From Amazonocrinis nigriterrae CENA67 (GTDB taxonomy: Bacteria; Cyanobacteriota; Cyanobacteriia; Cyanobacteriales; Nostocaceae), in contig NZ_JAECZC010000007.1 of the NCBI RefSeq assembly GCF_016056305.1, forward strand, positions 67,516-125,454: DNA of 57,939 nt. Direction: 5' to 3'. A program made the position numbers and the translations under genes. How positions within the stretch are numbered: position 1 is the first letter of the stretch; each line of letters begins with the position of its first letter. The notes beneath the pieces are model-generated. The model searched no databases and had not been told where the DNA came from. It saw only the letters and a list, made by a program, of their open reading frames with translations. Shown here in pieces: positions 35,449-44,133 of this stretch.

Positions 35449-36747
35449 ATGTCAGACTTTCCTACTACATCAATTCTGTTAGTTGATGACAACCCCACTA
35501 ATTTGTCGGTACTTAGACAAGCGCTTAAAGAACTTGGGCTGAATGTCCGAATTGCCACAAATGGAGAAGAAGCTCTAGAGCAGGTGCAACGCAAGCAGCC
35601 CGATCTGATCTTGCTAGATGTGCAAATGCCAGGGATAGATGGCTTTGAAACCTGCCGCCAACTCAAGTCAAATGTACTCACTCAAGATATCCCGGTAATT
35701 TTCATGACTGCTCAGACCGATACCGCCAGCAAAGTCAAAGGGTTATCGGTGGGTGCGGTGGATTATGTCACCAAGCCCTTTGAACAAGAGGAAGTCTTAG
35801 CCCGCGTCAAAGTGCATCTGCAACTACGGCATCTTAACTATGCATTGCACCAGACAAATGAAACATTAGAGCAACGGGTCAAAGAACGCACAGCAGCTTT
35901 GGAAAAGGTACAAGTCCAATTAGTGCAACAGGAAAAAATGTCAACCTTGGGGCAGTTGGTCGCGGGTGTTGCCCATGAGATTAATAACCCTATAGGCTAC
36001 ATTGCAGGTAATCTTCACCAGACAGCGCTGGTACTGAACGATATCTTGGAACATCTGCGCCTGTACCAAACAACATTTCCTAATCCTGGAGAGATGATTG
36101 AGGAACATGCCAGAAATATTGACTTGGAATACTTGCTCAGTGACCTGCCAAAGATGATTGCCTCTATGAAAGCTGGATGCGATCGCATTAAAAATATTAG
36201 CACGTCGCTTCGTAGTTTTTCCCGTGCTGACAAAGAGAGTAAAGTGCTTTGCGACATTCACGAAGGTATCGACAGCACGCTTTTGATTTTAAAATATCGC
36301 CTCCAAGCCAATGACCAGCGTCCAGACATTGAAGTGATTAAAGAATATGGAGACTTGCCGCTGGTGGAATGCTTTCCTGGTCAGTTAAACCAAGTATTCA
36401 TGAATATTTTGGCTAATGCCATCGATGCTTTAGAAGAAGGCAATGCTGGACGCAGCTTTGAAGATATTTTAGTCTATCCCAATAAAATCAAAATTATAAC
36501 ACAATTATGTCCAGAGCAGCAAAAGGTTGTGATTAAAATTGCTGACAACGGCATTGGCATGTCTGAGTCGGTGAGACAGCACATTTTTGAACAGTTATTC
36601 ACCACTAAACCGGTAGGAAAAGGAACGGGTTTAGGGTTAGCGATCGCCCAGCAAATTGTGGTAGAAAAACATGGCGGCGCGATCGATGTTAAGTCTGCGC
36701 CTGGTCAAGGAACTGAGTTTATTATCTATTTGAGTTTGAGTAGTTAG
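35449..36747 (+). CDS. REC-histidine kinase
   Basis: 432 residues from ATG 35449 (MSDFPTTSILLVDDNPTNLS). The frame continues upstream to 35326, but that is translated CATCTCCCT repeat. A receiver (about 8-125; DLILLDVQMPGIDG) is followed by a coiled coil, HisKA with VAGVAHEINNPIGY, and HATPase_c with MNILANAIDAL and GTGLGLAIAQQ. The kinase core closely resembles the C-terminus of the 1834-residue kinase, including the DLPKM..SMK and DIH(E/D)GIDSTL..L blocks, so the two share recent ancestry. It may receive phosphate from the upstream hybrid kinase (inference). Confidence 0.9.
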   Translation: MSDFPTTSILLVDDNPTNLSVLRQALKELGLNVRIATNGEEALEQVQRKQPDLILLDVQMPGIDGFETCRQLKSNVLTQDIPVIFMTAQTDTASKVKGLSVGAVDYVTKPFEQEEVLARVKVHLQLRHLNYALHQTNETLEQRVKERTAALEKVQVQLVQQEKMSTLGQLVAGVAHEINNPIGYIAGNLHQTALVLNDILEHLRLYQTTFPNPGEMIEEHARNIDLEYLLSDLPKMIASMKAGCDRIKNISTSLRSFSRADKESKVLCDIHEGIDSTLLILKYRLQANDQRPDIEVIKEYGDLPLVECFPGQLNQVFMNILANAIDALEEGNAGRSFEDILVYPNKIKIITQLCPEQQKVVIKIADNGIGMSESVRQHIFEQLFTTKPVGKGTGLGLAIAQQIVVEKHGGAIDVKSAPGQGTEFIIYLSLSS

Positions 36748-36763
36748 ATTGTTGACTGATGGC

Positions 36764-36828
36764 TGTCGGGAAGGTTGGTTTGGGGAAATCTCACGCAAAG
36801 GCGCAAAGGCGCAAAGGATGAGGAGGGC
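36764..36828. repeat. 65-bp direct repeat, left copy flanking the toxin-antitoxin pair
   Basis: Starts TGTCGGGAAGGTTGGTTTG, carries CGCAAAGG heptamer-type units and ends AAAGGATGAGGAGGGC. The copy at 37821-37885 matches at 61 of 65 positions by direct comparison. Confidence 0.7.
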
Positions 36829-36908
36829 GATCGTTTATTCTAGTTCTAGAATTAGCAGACAATAGATTTAAATGCTTTTAATCAAGAAGTTAAGCGGGTT
36901 AATTGTAA

Positions 36909-37187
36909 ATGAGTCCAGAACAAGATTTATTAGAAAAGTGGCGACTTTTATCTCCAGATAAACAGCAGCAAGTTTTGGAATTTGTAGAATTTCTCCACCT
37001 GAAAACAGTAGACCCACAATTGTTAACCCGTGCTGCTAAAAGCCAGCTTGGTGAGCGTTTGCGTTCTCTGCGTGCCAAAATTGTTGCTTCAGGTGAGGCG
37101 TTGTTAAATCAGGAAGAGATAGAGAAAGAAATAGCTAGCCGTCGAGGTGGGTTGCAGGAAGCTAGTAATGAAGATAACTTTTATTGA
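36909..37187 (+). CDS. Antitoxin-like protein (DUF2281/VapB-type)
   Basis: 92 residues. The N-terminus EQDLLEKWRLLSPDKQQQVL followed by EFVEFLHLK is the DUF2281-like pattern common in cyanobacterial antitoxins. The charged helical tail (LGERLRSLRAKIVAS ... EEIEKEIASRRGG) probably occludes the toxin. Its last 20 bases overlap the PIN-domain toxin gene, the standard antitoxin-first layout, and antitoxins of this kind usually autoregulate. Confidence 0.7.
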   Translation: MSPEQDLLEKWRLLSPDKQQQVLEFVEFLHLKTVDPQLLTRAAKSQLGERLRSLRAKIVASGEALLNQEEIEKEIASRRGGLQEASNEDNFY

Positions 37188-37572
37188 TTCCGGGGTGCTA
37201 GTAGCGGCGGCGCGTGGTGTGGGGGATTTATCTGAGAAAGCTTTAGAGATTTTAGAAGACCCTGAACGGGAGTTTGCTTCCAGTGAGTTTGTCCGGCTGG
37301 AGGTGCTACCTAAGGCTATTTACAACAAACAAACCGACGAAGCCGAATTTTACGAAACATTTTTTAGCGCTGTCACCTACTGGGCTAGTGATTTGCAACA
37401 GGTTGTAGAAAATGCCTACCAAATAGCTGGTCAGTATGGTTTAGCAGCGATGGATGCCCTACACGTAGCGACAGCTTTGCAGGTCGGTGCGTCTTTTTTG
37501 GTGACTACAGAGAAGTCTACAAAACCTATGCATCGGATCACGGGCATTACAGTAATTTCTATCTTTGACTAA
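37168..37572 (+). CDS. vapC: PIN-domain ribonuclease toxin (VapC-type)
   Basis: 134 residues from ATG 37168. The frame opens at 37147, but this ATG matches the PIN N-terminus MKITFIDSGVLVAAAR. Acidic residues for metal binding are visible: D7 in IDSGVL, E in SSEFVRLEVLPK, and D in AAMDALHVATALQ. It cleaves RNA when free of antitoxin. It overlaps the antitoxin by 20 bases, and the pair sits between 65-bp direct repeats, which suggests that it came as a cassette. Confidence 0.82.
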   Translation: MKITFIDSGVLVAAARGVGDLSEKALEILEDPEREFASSEFVRLEVLPKAIYNKQTDEAEFYETFFSAVTYWASDLQQVVENAYQIAGQYGLAAMDALHVATALQVGASFLVTTEKSTKPMHRITGITVISIFD

Positions 37573-37708
37573 CCCACGCTCTTGGGAAAAACCTAGACTA
37601 GATTACATATCAATTTGTATACATGTCAACTTGTTAACAGAAAAAAACTTGGTTAGTGGTAGGGCGTGTCATCAATTAAGAGCTATTTATAAAGTAAATA
37701 TTAAGTAG

Positions 37709-37771
37709 GGTGCGTTACGGCTATGCAAGGATTTGAGAGTTTGAGAGAGTAAGGATTAGCCGTAACGCACC
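37709..37771. repeat. Hairpin element GGTGCGTTACGGCTA
   Basis: Perfect 15-bp inverted repeats with a 33-nt loop. The GGTGCGTTACG motif is a widespread small repeat in filamentous cyanobacteria (recollection). It lies after the toxin-antitoxin pair. Confidence 0.65.
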
Positions 37772-37820
37772 GTCTTTGTGATGACTGATGACTGATGGCT
37801 GATGACTGATAACTGATGAC

Positions 37821-37885
37821 TGTCGGGAAGGTTGGTTTGAGGAAATATCACGCAGAGGCGCAGAGGCGCAAAGGATGAGGAGGGC
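37821..37885. repeat. 65-bp direct repeat, right copy
   Basis: Same length and ends as the copy at 36764-36828, with four substitutions. The pair encloses about 1 kb containing only the antitoxin and toxin genes and the hairpin element. Confidence 0.7.
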
Positions 37886-38012
37886 TACTTCTTGTGTTAA
37901 CTCCTAAAATTCAGGCATAAATTCATCATCATTAGTGAAACCAGTATTTATACGGTTTTTATGTTTTTGTAAAAAAAAGAATATGCTATCCTGTCAATAT
38001 AGGATTTATTAC

Positions 38013-38927
38013 ATGGCAATTACTTTTTTTGAGTTACTTAACCCTATCATTAATAAAGAGATCGCTTTCATTTCAAGTCAGTTAGAAATATCTATAGATG
38101 AAGTTTATCAACTTATTTTAGATGAAGCTGAACGCAACCAAGTAGAGTGGTACTCTGACAGAGTTCCTAACCTGAACTATGAAGATCCCGCTTGCCGACT
38201 TGCCTATCTGTATATTGTTGCTGCTGCTAATGCTAGTACCTTTCAGTACGTTCTAGAATCAGATAAAGATTTGCTTAATTATGTTTTAGGAATTGCGAAA
38301 GAGCGTCATGATTTAAAAATTTGTGCCTTCGGTGCTGGGCCAGGTACAGAGCTAATGGGAATGGCAAAGTTTTTTGAAACACAGAAACTTGGAGTTTCTG
38401 TCAGTGTGGATTTTCAACTGCTCGACAAGGTTAAGGAATGGGCAAGCTCATGGTACGGTATAAGAGAGCAAGTTAATGAGTCCTTCAAAAATCTGTATGG
38501 TACTAATCGCTCGAAATGGCCGATGATTCCATCAGGTAATCTTTTACCTTGTGATGTTACAGATTTGGAGCAATTACCTTATCTTGGGAGTGTATGGAAT
38601 CAAGATATATATGTATTAAATTTTTTATTGTCTGAAATATTCAATGATAATCCTCGATTGCGCTCATTTTTAAGTCAAGTTACAAAATTTGCACCTACAG
38701 GAGCAAGGTTTGTTTTTATAGAAAGACGTGGCCCTATGTGGGAACAACGTATTAAAAATATTGCTACAGAATCAGGATTAACTCTTTCTCCATTCATGGA
38801 GTCACGTTGTAATAGATTAGTTGGTGAAGAACCAAGCAAATTAGGTAGCATATATAATGCTATTCAAGAAATTAGAAAGCCGCGTTTGAGTTGGAATGTT
38901 GTATACAGTGTTGCCGTTAAGCAATGA
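38013..38927 (+). CDS. SAM-dependent methyltransferase-like protein
   Basis: 304 residues from ATG 38013, preceded by AGGA; the upstream extension to 37935 looks untranslated. A helical N-terminal region is followed by a glycine-rich SAM-binding loop, LKICAFGAGPGTELMGMAKF, and a later strand QDIYVLNFLLSEIF. The C-terminus has RFVFIERRGPMWEQRI. The methyl acceptor is unknown. An AlkB-type demethylase/dioxygenase gene follows 26 bp later on the same strand, so the two are probably co-transcribed. Confidence 0.6.
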   Translation: MAITFFELLNPIINKEIAFISSQLEISIDEVYQLILDEAERNQVEWYSDRVPNLNYEDPACRLAYLYIVAAANASTFQYVLESDKDLLNYVLGIAKERHDLKICAFGAGPGTELMGMAKFFETQKLGVSVSVDFQLLDKVKEWASSWYGIREQVNESFKNLYGTNRSKWPMIPSGNLLPCDVTDLEQLPYLGSVWNQDIYVLNFLLSEIFNDNPRLRSFLSQVTKFAPTGARFVFIERRGPMWEQRIKNIATESGLTLSPFMESRCNRLVGEEPSKLGSIYNAIQEIRKPRLSWNVVYSVAVKQ

Positions 38928-38953
38928 TCTAAAATAGTGATTGCGTTTGTTTA

Positions 38954-39616
38954 ATGAAATACGATCCAGATACTCAATTAAGCCTAAACCTTTGGCAGGA
39001 ATCTGCACATACTTCACACTTACAGGTAGACCAGCTTTCTGTTCCTGATGCAGAAATCACACTCTACCATAGCTATTTTACGGTGAAGGAAAGTGATGAA
39101 ATACTCCAGAGGTTATTTATGGAAGTTAATTGGCGACAAGACAAGATAAAATGCTACGGCAAAGAAATAAACTTACCCAGATTGACTGCATGGTATGGTG
39201 ACATTGGGAAAAACTATACGTATTCAAAAATTACAATGAATCCAATACCTTGGACACCAGTTTTGTTATGGATAAAAAAGAGAGTTGAAGAAATAGCCCA
39301 AGTCTCCTTTAATAGTGTTCTGCTCAATTTTTACCGTGATGGTAAAGATAGTGTTTCTTGGCACTCTGATGATGAGCCAGAATTAGGAAAAGATCCAATT
39401 ATTTATTCTGTTAGTTTTGGAGGTGAAAGAAAATTTCAACTTAGGCATAAATTTCAAAAAAAACTAGAAAAAATAGAATTCAATTTAACTCATGGGAGTC
39501 TTTTGATTATGAAAGGTAAAACACAAGAATATTGGCAGCACCAAATACCTAAAACAACAAAGCTTGTGATGCCAAGAATCAACCTAACATTTAGAATTAT
39601 CAAGTGTTTAACTTAA
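38954..39616 (+). CDS. alkB: AlkB-type 2-oxoglutarate/Fe(II) dioxygenase
   Basis: 220 residues. Iron ligands are visible as His/Asp in WHSDDE and a distal His in YWQHQIPKT. The 2-oxoglutarate-binding Arg lies in MPRINLTFRII. The nucleotide-flipping region includes LPRLTAWYGD. This pattern is closest to ALKBH2/3-like AlkB homologues that oxidatively remove 1-methyladenine and 3-methylcytosine from DNA or RNA. It sits behind a methyltransferase-like gene. Confidence 0.88.
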   Translation: MKYDPDTQLSLNLWQESAHTSHLQVDQLSVPDAEITLYHSYFTVKESDEILQRLFMEVNWRQDKIKCYGKEINLPRLTAWYGDIGKNYTYSKITMNPIPWTPVLLWIKKRVEEIAQVSFNSVLLNFYRDGKDSVSWHSDDEPELGKDPIIYSVSFGGERKFQLRHKFQKKLEKIEFNLTHGSLLIMKGKTQEYWQHQIPKTTKLVMPRINLTFRIIKCLT

Positions 39617-39661
39617 TCGGTATATCTCAATCCTGCTAATTAGCAATCTCTAATGAGATAC

Positions 39662-41455
39662 TTAAATACCAATATTCGCCGCAAACTTACCCAAATGCTC
39701 CTGTCGCCATCTGGCATCTAGTTTGCGATTTGTCTGCAACTCTAAAACCCGAATTCCTGTTGTTGGAAGTGGGTTTAATTTTTCCTGTAACTGCTGCCAA
39801 GAAGTAATCAATTCATGCTGTACATTGTAAGTAGCGCATAACTGGGCGAAATCTATATCTTGTGGAGTGCCAAAAAACTCTTCAAAGGGTGGCTCAAATT
39901 TGGCGATGGGTAACATTTCAAAAATCCCACCACCGTTGTTATTAATCAACAAAATTGTTAAATGCCCAACAAATTTATTTCTGATTAAAAAACCATTGGT
40001 GTCATGCAATAGTGCTAAATCTCCTGTTAACATGACGCTACTTTGATGGCGATGGGCAATTCCTAAAGCTGTGGATAATGTGCCATCGATGCCGTTTGCA
40101 CCTCGGTTAAAATACGATCGCACTCCTAAGTTATTCGGTTTCCAGAAAAATTCCACATCCCGCACAGGCATACTGTTAGCGATAAACAGCGGCGTTCCTG
40201 GTGGTAAAGTCTGGGAAAGCAACCACGCAGCTTTACCTTCAAACAACTCCTCCATTTTCCCAAAGCTGTCGTCAACAGCTTTCCTCACTTGCGTTTCTGC
40301 TGCACACCACTTTTGCAAATAGTCAGAGGAAAATCTTACTCCCTCATCCCCCTCATCTCCCTCATCTCCCTCATCTCCCTCATCTCCCCCACAACCCAAC
40401 TCTTCCACTCCAACACGCAAATGAACAGTCCTCCCGTGCAGAGGGTCGAGGTTTTGGTCGCTAGGGTCAATTACCCAGCGTAGCGGTTGTGTAGCAGTTA
40501 TCCAGTTACGCAGTTCTTTACTAGTAGGCATTTCACCTACTTGTATTACCATTTCGGGTGTTAACTGCTTTGCTAGTTGCTGATTTCGCAAAATCAGGTC
40601 ATAGGTGGAAATTAAATAAGGGTTGAGTTTTGCATAATTCCTCACTGGCGAGAGTCCCTCAGCCAACACGGGCCATTTGAGAGTTTGGGAAAGTTGCGCG
40701 ATCGCTCTACAATATTCCTGTGGCTGCTGCACTTGAGCTACACCAGCTATGATGATACCGCGATCGCATTGTTGCCATGAAAGAGGGAGTGGGGAGTGGG
40801 GAGTGGGGAGTGGGGAAGGGTTTGCTATTCCTGCGAGAAAGTGTTCTATATTCAGCTGGGACTGTAAATCACTTAAGTCAATGCCATCGGGAATGGGTGC
40901 TAAAGGGTCACGAAAGGGAATATTGAGATGTACTGGGCCTTTGCTGGGTGTTTGTGTTCTCTCCCAGCTATGAATTATTGTTTGTCGCAGATACGCTAAC
41001 ATTCGCATATCTGGAGAAGGTAAAGCTAACTCTGCTTGCCAGTTGGGATAGTTACCGTATAATTTCCACTGGTCTATTGTTTGCCCTGAGTGACAATCTC
41101 GCAATTCTTGCGGTCTATCTGTGGTTAATATTAATAGTGGTACGCGACTTTCTTTGGCTTCTATCAACGCTGGGTAAAAGTTCGCCCCAGCGGTTCCAGA
41201 GGTACAAACTATGGCAACCGGACGGCCTGTGGCTTTTGCTCTCCCCAAAGCAAAAAAGGCGGCTGAACGTTCATCGAGAATCGAAATCGCTTCAATTTCG
41301 GGTATTTGTTGGGCAAAAGCGACTGTTAGAGGGGTGGAACGGGAACCAGGACAAATGACAGCACAACTCAATCCCAACCGTTTTAGTGTTTCCGTTAGAA
41401 TATAAGCCCAAAGTTGATTCACATTCCTAAAAGCGGTCGGTATCAAATCAAGCAT
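39662..41455 (-). CDS. menD: MenD, SEPHCHC synthase (phylloquinone pathway)
   Basis: 597 residues. A ThDP enzyme with IDERSAAFFALGRAKATGRP, VAIVCTSGTAGANFYPALIE, the HLNIPFRDPLAP block and the C-terminal diphosphate site MLTGDLALLHDTNGFLI ... LLINNNGGGIFEML. It condenses 2-oxoglutarate and isochorismate in phylloquinone synthesis, needed for photosystem I. Two in-frame repeat inserts are seen: a (GDE)n run from a 9-mer array at 40340-40388, and a [10 protein letters not shown] stretch from 40785-40815. Both lie between conserved blocks, so activity is probably kept. Confidence 0.92.
   Translation of the reverse strand: MLDLIPTAFRNVNQLWAYILTETLKRLGLSCAVICPGSRSTPLTVAFAQQIPEIEAISILDERSAAFFALGRAKATGRPVAIVCTSGTAGANFYPALIEAKESRVPLLILTTDRPQELRDCHSGQTIDQWKLYGNYPNWQAELALPSPDMRMLAYLRQTIIHSWERTQTPSKGPVHLNIPFRDPLAPIPDGIDLSDLQSQLNIEHFLAGIANPSPLPTPHSPLPLSWQQCDRGIIIAGVAQVQQPQEYCRAIAQLSQTLKWPVLAEGLSPVRNYAKLNPYLISTYDLILRNQQLAKQLTPEMVIQVGEMPTSKELRNWITATQPLRWVIDPSDQNLDPLHGRTVHLRVGVEELGCGGDEGDEGDEGDEGDEGVRFSSDYLQKWCAAETQVRKAVDDSFGKMEELFEGKAAWLLSQTLPPGTPLFIANSMPVRDVEFFWKPNNLGVRSYFNRGANGIDGTLSTALGIAHRHQSSVMLTGDLALLHDTNGFLIRNKFVGHLTILLINNNGGGIFEMLPIAKFEPPFEEFFGTPQDIDFAQLCATYNVQHELITSWQQLQEKLNPLPTTGIRVLELQTNRKLDARWRQEHLGKFAANIGI
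40340..40388. repeat. 9-bp tandem repeat inside menD
   Basis: About five CATCTCCCT units. Because the unit is 9 bp the frame is preserved, giving GDEGDEGDEG on the minus strand. A likely site of strain-to-strain length variation. Confidence 0.75.
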
Positions 41456-41538
41456 AGCTATTCAGACAATGTTAAATTTTTGATTTTGTATAGGGATCAA
41501 TTTAAAATCCAAAATGCAAAATTTGCTCTCAATATTTT

Positions 41539-41907
41539 ATGGACTGCATTCATTTGACCGGAATCCGCTGCTATGGTTACACTGGGTATCTGCATGAAGA
41601 ACAGGTGCTGGGACAATGGTTTGAGGTAGATGTGAAGTTATGGTTGGATATCTCCACTGCTGCCAAGACTGACGCCATCGAAGATACTCTAGATTATCGC
41701 AGCGTCATTAGCTTAATACAAAATCTGGTAAAAACATCTAAGTTTTCTCTACTGGAACGGTTAGTAGGTACGATCGCAGATGCTATCCTCACAGAATGCG
41801 ATCGCGTGACACAAGTTCAACTGACTGTGAGCAAGCCTGCTGCACCCATCCCAGACTTTGGGGGCAAAATTAGCATTGAAGTTACCAGAACTAAATCCAA
41901 CTTGTAA
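41539..41907 (+). CDS. folB: Dihydroneopterin aldolase (FolB)
   Basis: 122 residues, the normal length. The motifs are IHLTGIRCYGYTGYLHEEQVLGQ with the catalytic Glu region, DTLDYRSVI, LLERLVGTIADAIL, and the end VQLTVSKPAAPIPDFGGKIS. It converts 7,8-dihydroneopterin to 6-hydroxymethyl-dihydropterin and glycolaldehyde in folate synthesis. It is transcribed divergently from menD with an 83-bp gap. Confidence 0.9.
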   Translation: MDCIHLTGIRCYGYTGYLHEEQVLGQWFEVDVKLWLDISTAAKTDAIEDTLDYRSVISLIQNLVKTSKFSLLERLVGTIADAILTECDRVTQVQLTVSKPAAPIPDFGGKISIEVTRTKSNL

Positions 41908-41980
41908 AGCACATACTTGCTTTCCCCCAAAAAAATCACTCTAGGCAATGGGGTTTTTCATCCTGCTTTGCACTGACTTG

Positions 41981-42046
41981 ATAGCAAAGTACTAAGGAGC
42001 CAGTGCGTTGGAAAGACAGCGCCGTGGCTCCTCAGCACTTTGCTAT
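41981..42046. repeat. Hairpin form of the GCTGAGGAGCC repeat
   Basis: Arms 41981-42002 and 42025-42046 are 22 bp long with two mismatches (ATAGCAAAGTACTAAGGAGC... / ...GCTCCTCAGCACTTTGCTAT). Single-arm relatives occur at about 18477 and within the poly-HAMP gene at about 25844. Confidence 0.65.
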
Positions 42047-42051
42047 ATTTA

Positions 42052-42155
42052 ATACCGTTTTACTTTAAGGTTGATACATCTAGGCCAGCAGAGGGGCAGG
42101 GGGGCAGAGGAGCAGAGGAGAAATTATTTGTATCATTTATTTAGTGAAATGGTAT
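42052..42155. repeat. 104-bp MITE-like cassette carrying a short tandem repeat
   Basis: Imperfect 27-bp terminal inverted repeats: left begins ATACCGTTTTACTTTAA and ends TGATACA, right begins TGTATCA and ends AGTGAAATGGTAT. They enclose GGGGCAG/AGAGGAGC heptamer-like repeats. The element at 17469-17624 has the same inner boundaries and right end. Confidence 0.65.
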
Positions 42156-42600
42156 AAGCGGACATTATAAACTCCCCTTTTAAAGAATCATAATTTTATT
42201 TTTATCTGAATGTAAATAAATAGGTGATTGTGTTGACAGCAAAGTCAGGTTTTTTAATTTTATGTAAATACCGCTGGTTTTTGTAATTTGACAATTAGCT
42301 TATTTAGGTAGTTAAAATTAGCTTTTTATTTCTCGTGTTTTTACAGATTTATCATCTAAAACTTCTACAAGTATTTCAAAACTGTATATTAACTGTACAA
42401 ATTTGAGTAACTAATTTAATGAGCTTCGCTAAATACACAGATTGCCAATTATGATAATTATGAGAGTTGCAATTTAAACAGTATTTTAGCCAAGCAAGTA
42501 CACCGATAATTTAGAGATTGACTATCATAGAATTATTGACTTTCAGATTGAGTGAACACTGAAAACAATATATTAACCTTAGCAAATAGGTTATTCTAAC

Positions 42601-43899
42601 ATGTTCGCCCGTAAAATCCTAGTTGTTGAAGATGAAAAAGTCTTAGCCTTAAATATTAGCGATAGTTTACATAAATTAGGATACAATGTGTCGGAAATAA
42701 CAGATTCTGGGGAAGAGGCTATAAAAAAAGTTGCGGAGAATCATCCCAATTTAGTATTAATTGATATTTGCTTAGCAGGGGAAATCAATGCGACGCAATT
42801 AGCAGAGATTATTGAAAATAATTACCAAACACCTGTGTTATATTTAACTGGGTATTCGCAATATATAAAGTTACAAAACAAACAATTAAGTGAACCTTTT
42901 AGTTATATTCTAAAGCCATTCACTGAAACAGATTTGCATGTTGCTGTTGAAATGGCACTTTATAAGGATCAATTCAACAAGAGATTGCAAGAAGAAAAAC
43001 AGAGAATGGCGGCAATTATTGACAGTATGAACTGTGCAGTAGTTGTCACACATACTAATGGTCGTATCACAATGATGAATCCAATGGCAGAGACCCTTAC
43101 TGGTTGGAAGCAAGATGAAGCATTTGGAAAAGATTTATCAGAAGTAGTATATTTAGTTGATCAAGATATGGATCAAAAAATTGATAATTTAGCCATACAA
43201 GCAATGACAGCAGGTGAAGTTTTGAATTTGCCAGAAAACTGTACGCTGATTGCTAAAGATGGTAAAGAAATACCGATTGGAGATAATGTTGCACCTATTC
43301 GTGATAGCAACGGTAATATTACTGGTGCAGTCTTGATATTTCAAGACATTACTCAACGCAAGCAAATGGAGACCCAACTGCTGAGGAATGCTTTTTATGA
43401 TGGGCTGACAGCATTACCTAATCGTGTTTTATTTTTAGACAGGCTAAAGTTAGCGATAGAACGGAGAAAACGACGTAATGATTACCATTTTGCGGTTTTG
43501 TTTTTAGATTTAGATGGATTTAAGGGGATTAATGATCGCTTAGGGCACGGAATGGGGGATGATATTTTAGTAGCGATCGCTCGGAGGTTAGAGTCATGTG
43601 TACGCAGTGGCGACACCGTAGGTCGATTTGGTGGTGATGAATTTGCTGTGCTTTTAGAAGAAATTAAAGACGTTAGCGACGCCATTAACGTTGCCAAACG
43701 TATTCAAGACACCTTGGGTTTGCCACTTCATCTCAACGGACAAGAAATATGTATCACAGCCAGCATCGGTATTGCATTGAATTGTGCTAATTATAATGAG
43801 CCTGAAAGTGTATTACGAGATGCTGATATTGCGCTGTACCGTGCCAAACAGCAAGGCAAAGCGCGTTATGGTGTATTTGATGAAGGCAGTAATTTTTAG
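42601..43899 (+). CDS. REC-PAS-GGDEF diguanylate cyclase
   Basis: 432 residues. REC with D55 (LVLIDICLAGE) is followed by a PAS domain (about 137-255, RMAAIIDSMNCAVVV ... GAVLIFQDITQRKQM) and GGDEF (about 265-430) with an intact GRFGGDEFAVL motif. RSGD five residues before GGDEF is an RxxD inhibitory site. It synthesises c-di-GMP from two GTP, with product feedback likely. No EAL domain is present. Input is by phosphotransfer to REC plus a PAS ligand, and no cognate kinase is adjacent. Confidence 0.92.
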   Translation: MFARKILVVEDEKVLALNISDSLHKLGYNVSEITDSGEEAIKKVAENHPNLVLIDICLAGEINATQLAEIIENNYQTPVLYLTGYSQYIKLQNKQLSEPFSYILKPFTETDLHVAVEMALYKDQFNKRLQEEKQRMAAIIDSMNCAVVVTHTNGRITMMNPMAETLTGWKQDEAFGKDLSEVVYLVDQDMDQKIDNLAIQAMTAGEVLNLPENCTLIAKDGKEIPIGDNVAPIRDSNGNITGAVLIFQDITQRKQMETQLLRNAFYDGLTALPNRVLFLDRLKLAIERRKRRNDYHFAVLFLDLDGFKGINDRLGHGMGDDILVAIARRLESCVRSGDTVGRFGGDEFAVLLEEIKDVSDAINVAKRIQDTLGLPLHLNGQEICITASIGIALNCANYNEPESVLRDADIALYRAKQQGKARYGVFDEGSNF

Positions 43900-43920
43900 T
43901 TGCTTTGCCATTGAATAAAA

Positions 43921-44128
43921 TAATTCGTAATTCGTAATTCGTAATTCGTAATTCGTAATTCGTAATTAAGTATTACAACGGTAATTTAGACCCCGCCACA
44001 AAACTCGCTGATAACGAAGCAGCAGGCAGAAGGCAAAAGGCAGGAGGTTAAAAGTTAAATTCTTTACCAATTCCCCATGCCCCATGCCCCATGCCCAATG
44101 CCCAATGCCCCATGCCCCATGCCCAATT
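43921..44128. repeat. Two heptamer arrays upstream of the acetyltransferase gene
   Basis: ATTCGTA is repeated about six times at 43921-43968. CCCCATG/CCCAATG units run from 44073 to 44128, ending 6 bp before the ATG of the next gene, so the second array lies in its 5' leader. Confidence 0.75.
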
Positions 44129-44133
44129 CCCAA

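Larger units (their letters stand above)
37573..38012. other. Intergenic stretch with hairpin element and repeat copy
   Basis: No gene is supported. It holds a hairpin element with 15-bp perfect arms, GGTGCGTTACGGCTA (37709-37723) and TAGCCGTAACGCACC (37757-37771). This is followed by GATGACT heptamers (37780-37820) and the right 65-bp repeat copy (37821-37885). Confidence 0.6.
41908..42600. other. 693-bp intergenic region with two small mobile-like repeats
   Basis: No gene is supported. It contains the hairpin at 41981-42046 and the cassette at 42052-42155, followed by about 440 bp of AT-rich sequence that must carry the promoter of the diguanylate cyclase gene. Confidence 0.5.

Noticed and set aside
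35201-35486. Plus-strand frames between the two kinases
   Set aside because: Made of GGCAGAA and CATCTCCCT repeats; no conserved product.
44077-44133. N-terminal extension of the acetyltransferase (MPHAPCPMPNAPCP)
   Set aside because: Translated CCCCATG heptamers; the family N-terminus begins at 44134.
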